This document shows positions 1 through 7,987 of a stretch of DNA of 11,701 nt, piece after piece. The notes beneath the pieces were generated by a model. The model saw only the letters and a list, made by a program, of their open reading frames with translations, had not been told where the DNA came from and ran no database searches. This DNA is from Parachlorella kessleri. Its lineage: Eukaryota > Chlorophyta > Trebouxiophyceae > Chlorellales > Chlorellaceae. Location of the stretch: assembly GCA_001598975.1 (NCBI GenBank), contig BBXU01000461.1:1-11701 (forward strand), read 5' to 3'. Position 1 is the stretch's first letter, and each line of letters starts with the position of its first letter. A program made the translations under genes and the position numbers.

Positions 1-9
1 CCCCCCCAG

Positions 10-1843
10 GTGGTCATCCTTATATTGACAGTGATGGCAGTGAGGATGCAAGGGAAAGTGAACCGCGGCGATATGCTTCACTATGCGGCTAACGTGTTCC
101 TGGCCCTCATCTCGGCCTTCAACTCCCGCAGCCACACCTACATGCTGTGGAGGAACCTGCTGGCGGTGGTACTGAGGCTCAGCGTGGTTACCTGTGACCT
201 TGTATCAAAGCATGCTGAGAATATGCTGCAGGTAGGTCTGCAATGCCCGAACAGCCAAGGTTCGCATATGTAGTGGTGACAACGGGCGGCTTTTCTTGCC
301 CTAGGGGGTGCACATGGGGCATCTGAGCAAAATCAGCAGCCATTGTTTGCATGCGGGAGGGGTGTGGAACAGCCATTGTTCTCCTGGGATGGGGTGTGGA
401 ACAGCACTGAGACCTGACTCCCAGCGTGCGGGTGCGTTTTGACTGCAGGAGGATGCCCCCGGCTTGCCCACAGCACTGGTCACCTCGGCGGTACGAATAC
501 TTGTGGGCGACCACGCGCTGCTGCTGGCTTTCCTGGCTACTGGCTGGCCGGTGGGGTCCCTGAGTAACATTCTGCTGCAGTTTATCAGGTATGCGGATGC
601 TTGGAAGTGCCCAATGATGTGCGTGAATGCCCCTTCAAGTAGCAGGGCATACAGGATGTCCATATTGGGTTGGGTGTCGGTACGCTGTTAGACTGGACGA
701 GATGAGACGAGGTGTCTGCCTGCGTCTACATTGGTGCTGAGGGCAGACCACATGCAGATTCGCCGATCGGGAGCTGGCAAAACGCTCACCGTTGCTTGCT
801 CCCATAGCCTGGGCATCCTAGGCACCCTTCGTCAGATTGACAAGTGGCACATCCTGATGCAGTCTTTTGCTCATTACTAACCACAATCGTGACATCTGCA
901 ACACTCCGGTGGGCTAGGCGGTGCTAGGTCGGTCATGTCGCGCCCTTTCAAACAGCCTGTTGGTAGGGTCCTTTGCATAAAGATGACTAGTAGGATACTG
1001 GGCGCCTGCCACATTGTCCACCCCTTGTTTGGCAGGGGGCGGGCCCCACCTGACTGGTCTCATATGGTGGTTGCAGTTTATGAGGCAAACCACGAGCATG
1101 TCTGGCATTGAGGCGCTCAGGCCGGCAGCCAGTCTTGAGCCTCGGTCTGCCTGGGACGCAATTGCGCCGGCGCTGTTTGCCAGGCATAACAAAGTGGAGG
1201 TAAGCCCGCCCGCCTGGCCGGGCGTGGACCACGCCCTTTTGCAGCACGTGAGGCCACCGCAGGTGAGGGCGGTGGTGGTCTCGCTCTCTGAGGTGGCAAG
1301 CAATACATTATATGGCTGTGAGTGTAAACGCATGAGCCAGCCCTTGCCGCGATTTGGAGACAGTGTGCTTTTAACCCCCTGATCGGGTGAGGGATGATGA
1401 GCCTGTCGCAGGTGTGCATGGTGTATACCACCATACTGCAGACAATCATTGGGTTTGTGCTGCCCGCATTCTTCTTCCTCTGCTACGATAGCAGGTGAGC
1501 CGGTGGCACTGCCTGAAGTCACGAGGCTCCAGCCTTGTGGCGGTGATCATCTTGCATGCTCCTTTGGCAAGCGCACCACGGTACCCGAAGGATGATTCTC
1601 TAATAGCGATAGAAGTGCAGGGTTGCCAGCGACGACCCACTGCCTTCCCTGCTCGCGCGCAGGTCGGCAGTGAAATTTGCAGAGGAGCATAGCATTCCGC
1701 GAGAGGATGGAATGCACCGGTTCTACTGGCGTCTCCATGCGTCTTTCTGCGTTCACGGGACTGCCTTTTTTCGCCTGTCGCTACTTGTCCTATTCATTGC
1801 AATTCTCTGGGTACTTGGGTGCTTTGCAATGGCACCCACGTGA
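10..1843 (+). CDS. Multi-pass membrane protein, tandem copy A (5' partial)
   Basis: Not recognised as a named family. Model: exons 10-231, 449-588, 863-908, 1077-1199, 1412-1494 and 1663-1843, stop TGA at 1841-1843. All introns are GT-AG and the phases agree. The visible product is 264 residues; the first visible exon starts directly after an acceptor at position 9, so the start codon lies upstream of the window. Hydrophobic stretches occur at the start (LILTVMAV), around LALISAF, at HALLLAFLATGW running into FISLLLIT, in exon 5 (VCMVYTTILQ to FFFLCY) and near the C-terminus (LSLLVLFIAILWVL), suggesting four to six membrane segments. A charged juxtamembrane stretch with IPRED and HRFYWRLH precedes the last segment. 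The downstream paralogue B has the same six exon lengths. Divergence is highest in the 123-bp exon. Splicing is inferred from conservation; function is unknown. Confidence 0.85.
863..908 (+). other. 46-bp microexon of copy A
   Basis: Bounded by an ATGCAG acceptor and a CCG|GTGGGC donor. Exon 2 ends in phase 2 and the 123-bp exon begins in phase 0, so the two cannot be joined directly without a frame shift. This 46-bp segment (1 modulo 3) repairs the phase and encodes SLLLITNHNRDICNTP, counting the split serine. It aligns without gaps to the copy B segment. It prolongs the hydrophobic stretch that ends exon 2. Confidence 0.85.
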
Positions 1844-2152
1844 TTGTGATGTGGAAGCCATGGCAACTTGCGCAACACCCGAGACTTGAAGTCTTCCGTA
1901 GGGGCTAGTGGTGAGCCTGTTGTCCAGTCCCTTGAATCCATTGGGGGTTTTATGCCAGCATTGCTGCTTTTGACAAATGGCTTCAGCTTGCCTGTCTTAC
2001 TTGCTCCCTTTCAGTCTGGTACCGGTGTGCTAGGTTATCCTCCCTGTGCCAGCCACCATCTAGCATCATCATGACTGATAGACCCTCACTGCCAGTTTCC
2101 CCTTGGTTTTGTCAGAGCTATTCGGTGGGCTCGGCAGGGCAGCCCTTGCATC

Positions 2153-2157
2153 TGTAA
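2153..2157 (+). terminator. Candidate TGTAA polyadenylation motif, copy A (proximal)
   Basis: TGTAA is the usual green-algal nuclear polyadenylation motif. This is the first one I find after the copy A stop, about 310 bases downstream. A pentamer is weak evidence alone. Confidence 0.3.
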
Positions 2158-2368
2158 GCGCGTCTGCATGGCAGGTGGGAAGACGTTCCAGCAGGCCCTG
2201 TCCTTAGGAGAGTTTGACATGGACCATAGTGGATGGGTGCCCTTGACTTCCAAGAGCAGCACATCAAGAGTGCCTGGCTTGCGGGAACCTCTCTCTCCAT
2301 CTTTTGTGACACATAGATAGGTCATATACCACCACCTAACACCTTTGATATATCCAACATCAGCAACT

Positions 2369-2397
2369 ATACAGGCTGTAATACATACAGGCTGTAA
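2369..2397 (+). repeat. 13-bp direct repeat carrying two TGTAA motifs
   Basis: ATACAGGCTGTAA occurs at 2369-2381 and again at 2385-2397. Each copy ends in TGTAA (2377-2381 and 2393-2397), so the repeat could be a doubled distal polyadenylation signal for copy A. The repeat is seen directly; the role is inferred. Confidence 0.4.
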
Positions 2398-2811
2398 AGC
2401 ACCCTCGCGCATGGCTTTAAAGGGCAGGGTGCTTTGAAGGGTGCAGGGTAAGTTTACTGCCAGGCCTGCAGCTGCCAGCTGTCGTGCTTTGAGCCAGGAT
2501 TGCAGCAGCCTGACGACAGTCTGACATTGAGCATTTGGCGTGGTTGTCAAATGTCGGACTTACACGATGATGATGTGTTACCTGGCAGAAACGGTGTGGT
2601 GTGGGATTACAGGTCGCTCTAGGTATCCGCCGAGATGCTCCTCCCTATAGGACGAATGCTTCTCAGCTTCATCCGCTCGCCAGAAACCCTTGTAGCCCTT
2701 GCAGTCTCGCGCGGTAGTTAGCGAAAATTGGACCCTGTGGTGAGGGGCTGGAATATCCTTGCGACCGTCGTGGACTGCTCGATGGCTTGAGTACTTAGTA
2801 GCTGGCAGCAC

Positions 2812-5644
2812 ATGGAGAACCAGGACATTACCCCCTCCCAGCTCTGGAGGGAGTACTTCCTACGGCAGAGACAGCAACGTGCAGGTCGTGACAGACTGTC
2901 ATCAACGGTACGACGATTCCTGAGACTCGTATGTCTGGCCTGGGGTTTCCCGGCAATTTTGATTGGGATCCATCTGGCAGTACCTTAGGTGGCTGACGCC
3001 TGCCCAGCCGCCACAGCATGAGAAACCTCTCTTGTTCTTCTATTTTTGAACTGCCTCTAAGGCCTCCTGGAGTCTTGCGTCCCTTAACAACAACGTGTGA
3101 AGCCTCAGCCTTCCTCCCAGGTCACACAGTGTTATAACCCCACAATGAACGCCCTAACCCCAGGTCTATGCTTTACCTCCTGCAGGTGCTCATCCTTATT
3201 TTGACGGTCATGGCCACAAGAATGTACCACCGCGTCAGCAGGGCAGATTTGCTCCACTACTCAATAAATGTCGTCCTCGCGTTGATTTCAATTTTCAGCA
3301 AGCGCAGCAATACCTACCTCTCATGGAGGAACCTGCTGGCCGTTGCGCTAAGGCTTGAGGTGGTGACCTGCGCCCTCATAGCCAAGCATGCTGAGGATGT
3401 GCTGCAGGTAAGGTAGCATCACTGCTAAGTTCTCAACTCTCTTCACAGCTGGTGCTTTGTGGTATATGGAGTTGCATGCACATGTGTCAGCTGTGATACC
3501 TGATGATGTGTGATGAGGGTGCATAGTCAAGGGATGCAGTGTGACATAGAGCAGAAGGGTGGCAGCTATGGCACCAGCACCAACAGGCAAGGGAGTATAG
3601 TGCAACGAGAATCAGGCAAGAGGGCAGCACCAGTGCAAGACAACTGAACACTTCAAGGCTGGCCGCATGAAACCTGCGCATACATCTGCAAAGGGGGCTT
3701 GTGCCTGCATCATGGACGCAGCAAGAGGCAAGGACGTGGGCGAGTCAGGTGGCTGCATCATGCCCCCGTGCCATGCCTTGCCTTGGCTGCAGACAGGACA
3801 ACAGACAGCTGCGCTCACGAGGTGTGTGTGGTGGTGGTGGTGGTGGCGCAGGAGCATCCTCCCGACTCCCCTCGAGCATTTCTGACAGCAGCACTGAGGC
3901 TCCTGGTGGGGGACCATGCGCTGCTGCTGGCATTCCTGGCTACAGGCTGGCCCGTGGGGTCCTTGAGCAACATTTTTGTACAATTTGTGAGGTGAGGAAG
4001 CCGGGCTGAGGGCTATTGCACGTGGTGTCTGCCAAGTGTGGCGCTGGTGCGCTGGCTTCATAGTTGGTTGTGGTGCTTGGTGCTACTTCTATACTCAACT
4101 GTGGCCTGCTTGGTGCGGTTGCGACTATAATAATCAGTTTGCGCCATTGGCTGGGTTCAAGCAGCAGGCAGACCCTACGAGACATGGACCAGTGGCATTC
4201 ACACTGCCAGGCCCCAGCTTGTGACGAAGCTATACTGTTACGTCCTGCTGCAGTCTGCTGGCCATTGTCAGGCATAATGGCGAAGTGTGCAAAACTCCGG
4301 TAGGCTAGCTGCCTAGGTCATGCGATCGCATGGGTGTACTGCCTGCATATCTATCACCTCCGACCGAGGCGCTTGACTGCTGTGAGCCAGGAGTACCCAG
4401 GCAGTACTGCGGCAGTACTCTTAGGGTGGCGGCAGGCTTGGAGGGCGGGTGGTCCACCAGCATCTTGGCATGCTGTGTGCGTGAGTAGCTGGGGCGAGTG
4501 CAAGGCCACGGTAGGCAGTAGTGTGCCGCGGCGATTGGTGTCAGGCCTGAGCACTCAGAGTGTTCTTGATTTCCAGCATGAGTCTGCGCAGTGGCGCACT
4601 TGGAATGAATGGGCGAACCAGCTGGGGCTTCCATGCAGTTCATGTGGGAGACCACGGCGAGGTCAGGGCTGGCAGAGCTCAGGCCTGCTGCGGCCGGCAA
4701 GCCCCACTACCTCTGGGAGTACCTTCTGCGCCCGCTCAAAAGCAAACGGAACAACTTGGAGGTGAGCGGGGCCCGCGCTGACTACTACCCAGCTGCTTGG
4801 CCGGAGAGTGGCTGCGGAGACGAGGGGCTTAGCAGCATGCCGCACCTTGGCCTTGAGCAATGCCTAGTGCCTTGTGAGGATGCTGCACTGGGAGCACTGT
4901 TGCCCACCCTGACATCTGTCGAACTGATTATGGATGCATAGAGCACCACCCATGGTGGTGGCAAGATCCTCACGGCATAACAAGTAACACACACATGTGC
5001 CTATGCCTGCCGCAGGTGTGCATGGTTTACACCTTCATCCTACAACTGCTCGTAGGGTTTGTGCTGCCCACATATTTCTTCCTATGCTATGACAGCAGGT
5101 GAGCCCACCCACCGCCCCCCTGCTGATGCCTGCTCATGTGTGATGATGAGTTCCTCGCTGTTGTGGGAGTGCCAGCAATACGTCGGGTGCCCGTGAGGCT
5201 ATGCCCTGGAGACTTAACAAAGTGTGAGCTGTGTAACTCAGTAATAATTACTACCCGGAGTGCACGACTAAACATGTGACAACTCTCGAGCTTGGGGCTC
5301 TTTGACAGACAACCCAGCGCTGGCTAGGCACGACCCCCTGTGTGCCATAGACCTGTGGCCCTCCGCCATTAATCAAATGGTGTGCGGTGGGTACTCACAC
5401 AAGCAAGCCAGTGCTCAAATGGTCTGCAGCGTTCAATTACACGGCATGCATATATGGTTGCAGGGCGGCAGTGCAGTTTGCTGAAGATCGCAACATCCCT
5501 CGGGAGGACCGCATGCACCGCTTCTACAGGCGCCTCCACACAGTCTTCTGCGTGCATGGGACGACCCTCTGGCGCGTCTCACTGCTGGTCATGCTGGTGG
5601 CAGCCACATGCATTGTGGGCAATGTCATTCTGTCACCTCCATGA
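2812..5644 (+). CDS. Multi-pass membrane protein, tandem copy B (apparently complete)
   Basis: Paralogue of copy A, family not recognised. Model: exons 2812-2979, 3186-3407, 3852-3991, 4254-4299, 4639-4761, 5016-5098 and 5464-5644, stop TGA at 5642-5644; 320 residues. The start was chosen because ATG at 2812 opens a frame beginning MENQDITPSQLWREYF, follows an in-frame TGA at 2788-2790, and leads into a hydrophobic stretch that joins the shared exon in phase 0. Membrane segments are likely near residues 36-66 (long, proline in the middle), 80-95, 152-182, 234-258 and 296-317, with a weaker one near 103-121. Residues 161-170 (TGWPVGSLSN) are identical to copy A. The first donor is uncertain: GT at 2980 gives the long segment, while GTATGT at 2929 also keeps frame but drops 17 hydrophobic residues. 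Additional 5' exons cannot be excluded. Confidence 0.8.
3829..3846 (+). repeat. (TGG)6 tract beside the 3' splice site of a copy B intron
   Basis: Six TGG units, preceded by a short GT run from 3822, lie directly before the CGCAG acceptor at 3847-3851. They occupy the place where a pyrimidine-rich tract would be expected. The matching intron of copy A ends in a T-containing GCGTTTTGACTGCAG instead. Confidence 0.8.
4254..4299 (+). other. 46-bp microexon of copy B
   Basis: Bounded by a CTGCAG acceptor and a CCG|GTAGGC donor, and the same length as its counterpart in copy A. It encodes SLLAIVRHNGEVCKTP, counting the split serine, and is needed for frame. Some flanking intron bases are also conserved with copy A: the CCTG-TGCAGTCT acceptor side, and CTCCGGT-GGCTAG followed by CTAGGTC on the donor side. 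Confidence 0.85.
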
Positions 5645-6694
5645 CTCGGCCGCCGTAAGGGCAGGAGCAAGTCTCTTGCCGCTTTGAGGACTTGGACCAG
5701 CGCGCTTGCTGTGGGTGTTTAGGGTGGCAGGTAGTCCAAACAGAGAGAGTTAGAGGCGGACTTACTGACTGGGCTGGATGAGGGTGTTTTCAAGGTCTTG
5801 CCTGACTTGCTGCGGTTGTGATTGGCCTCCCTAGAGACTTGAATGGTCGGAGCCACTCAGCTTAGGCATCTAGTGGACACCTGTGTGCAAAGGAATGCCC
5901 TCTGCGCCTAATCATTCTGCCCAGCCTTTCAGAAGGGAGTTTGGCGTGCCTTGCTTGCAACTAAAAGACTAAACACTTGGTACTCTTACCAGTTGCCATT
6001 AGAAGCTCAGAAGCATGACTGCAGGTAGCCGCTTACAGGTCAACCGACTCCGTTGCAACGGTGGTTTCGTAGGTTCAGATAACCCGAGCGTGTCACAAAC
6101 AATGAAGGGCGCGTTCAGCAATGCATAGTGACATGCAGGCATGCGAGCGCGGGAAGCGTAGGCTTTTGTATTAGCACAACAGATGCATCAGGCCAACGGC
6201 AATGTACCTAGCCTACCAATTGTAGCGCTGTCCTAACGGTACAGGAATCCAAAAGTGCAAGGCTTCTGCCTTCTAAGGTAGTCAGCAGGTATCACCTAAT
6301 AATCGACAGCACTGTCCCTCACACAGGCCGAAGAGCCGCCAGGGCAGCAACGCGCCCCGCAGCTTCGCCTCCCTAACAAATAAGCCTACCCAAGAGGTCA
6401 AGCAGTCCGTCCATCACACGCCAGGTAATGTCAGTTCATGGCAGTGCAAAGCTCACAAAGAGGGCCTGCCCTCAACGCCAACCAGGCCCTGCCAGTCCTA
6501 TTAGATCATCTACATGAGCTCTGTTTACAGCAAAAAAAGATGCTCCAACCGCCAGCCTCTGTGCGAAGCTGCAGGCCTGTTCTACCCAACTAGCCCAGCC
6601 CCCAGCTAAGGGCCTTGCAGCCCGACCTGGGCTGAAGCCTTTCCTCCCAACAGCCCGCCCCACACGCTGTCAAGGGACTACGCACTGCCGCGAG
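5645..6694. other. Convergent 3' region between copy B and LIN9; no gene recognised
   Basis: The two genes run toward each other here, so this stretch should hold both 3' UTRs. No frame has coding character. I found no plus-strand TGTAA before about 6500, so the copy B polyadenylation site is unassigned. GAGACTTGAA occurs at 5834-5843 and also at 1881-1890 downstream of copy A, followed in both cases by CTAGTGG; this may be leftover 3' UTR homology, but the match is short. Confidence 0.6.
6525..6529 (-). terminator. Candidate TGTAA polyadenylation motif, LIN9 gene
   Basis: TTACA on the plus strand reads TGTAA on the minus strand, about 165 bases past the LIN9 stop codon at 6695-6697. That is a reasonable 3' UTR length. 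A second, more distant motif lies at 6033-6037. Confidence 0.4.
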
Positions 6695-7956
6695 CTAGGA
6701 AGACACCAGCAGCAGCTGGCTCCTGAGGGCCTCCACCGCCTGCCGGATGTCGTTGTAGAGCTGCTGGTTGGCTGCAGCGTGTGGCCGCACCGACTGCAAG
6801 CAGTAGGCAGCAGCAACACCACCGGTGGCCTGTCCGCCACACTAACACTGCTGCTGCCCAGCCCAGCAGAGCACAGCAGCCGCCTGCGCTATGCACGCTG
6901 TGCTAGCCTACTGACAGCCGTCTCACGGCGCGCCCCATCCCCACGTCAGGCCGCACTCACTACATACTGCCCAGCGCATTACTTTGACGCGACGCGGACT
7001 AAACGAATTGGTGACAGGTGACAGGTGAGGTCGTGAAAAGCTTGCACTGGGATTGACTGCACCCTGCCATCCCCAGCACCCGCCCAGTACACACCGCCAA
7101 GCAGTCTGCACCCGCCCACCCCACCCCACATCTCATGCCGTGCCGCCAGCCTGCTGCTGGTACGCCCCGCAGTACGGTGGGTGCACAGCCACTGCCCAGC
7201 CATCTCCGGTGGGTCCAAGTCAGTTTCCACAGCATGTGCCCCACAACCTCGATAGACGCACCTGCAGCGCGGTGTCCAGCGCTCCTGCCAGCGTGGCAGC
7301 GGGCACCCCGCCGGCGCAGCCGCGCTGCAGCGCCAGCAGCGACCATATGCACCCCTCTATCACGCCGCCCAGCAGGCGCCCCTGGGGCCGCTCCCAGTCA
7401 ATCAGCTCGGTGGGCACGGCACCCGGCACGCCGGCCGGCGGCTGGGCCATGCCTGCAGCAGCAGCGCGCGCAGCAGCGAGCACGGCAGCGCTGAAAGCCC
7501 GGAGGGCGGCTAGTGGGCAGTGTCGGCTGTCACTGCTGCCAGTACAACAGCCTTCCTGCAGCAGCTGCTGCTGTTGCATGTGGCAGGGAGCGCTCAAGCC
7601 TCCCCAGCCACACCCCACACATGGCTACGGCGGCGTCACCCCTCCCTCGTGCCCCGGGCCGCAACACAGCCCCGTGCCCTACCTGCTGCCTCCGCCGCCG
7701 CCGCCTCCGCTGCCGCCATCTTGAGCTTGTCGCTGCAGGCCTTCATCAGCGAGCGGGCCTCCAGGAGGCACGAGGCGGCCAGGGCGTCGGGGGTCTCTGG
7801 GCCAGGGGTTGCCACGTGCGCCTGCGCGGAACAGGGGCGGGGCAGGTTAGCGGGGTACGCATTGGGATGTGAGGAGGTAGAGTGAGCGAAAGGAGGTGGG
7901 GCGGGGTGTGGTAAAAGTGTAACTTGCTCGTTTGAGAGGTGTGTGCATGTGTGCGC

Positions 7957-7987
<31 letters not shown>

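Larger units (their letters stand above)
1844..2811. other. Region between copies A and B; no gene recognised
   Basis: Expected to hold the 3' UTR of copy A and the promoter and 5' UTR of copy B. I see no reading frame with recognisable protein character. AGACTT-G-AAGTCT at 1882-1894 is a short perfect inverted repeat with no known role. TATAT at about 2349 is over 450 bases from the copy B start and is not convincing as a TATA box. Candidate TGTAA motifs are listed separately. Confidence 0.6.
10..5644 (+). repeat. Tandem gene duplication (10-1843 and 3186-5644)
   Basis: Two diverged direct copies of one six-exon unit. Coding exons align base for base in length, 795 bp each including the stop. 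Introns differ widely; the last one, for example, is 168 bp in A and 365 bp in B. In the first shared exon about two thirds of residues are identical by eye. Over the 21 codons encoding the GDHALLL to SLSN block I count seven synonymous and no amino-acid-changing differences. This indicates an old duplication with both copies kept under purifying selection. Confidence 0.85.

Noticed and set aside
914..1522. 202-codon minus-strand open frame opposite copy A
   Set aside because: It lies antisense to conserved exons 1077-1199 and 1412-1494, has no family resemblance and is not preserved in copy B.
2086..2550. 154-codon minus-strand open frame between copies A and B
   Set aside because: No recognisable domain or coding character and no support from a second copy; an open frame of this size is expected by chance in GC-rich DNA.
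3168..3416. ATG at 3168 as the start of copy B
   Set aside because: The bases after this ATG (CTTTACCTCCTGCAG) form a good pyrimidine-rich acceptor, and the homologous exon in copy A starts at the same place after CCCCCCCAG. The 2812 exon gives a better N-terminus.
7053..7724. 223-codon plus-strand frame rich in Pro, Ser and Ala
   Set aside because: It overlaps LIN9 exons on the other strand; its composition is what antisense GC-rich coding sequence produces.
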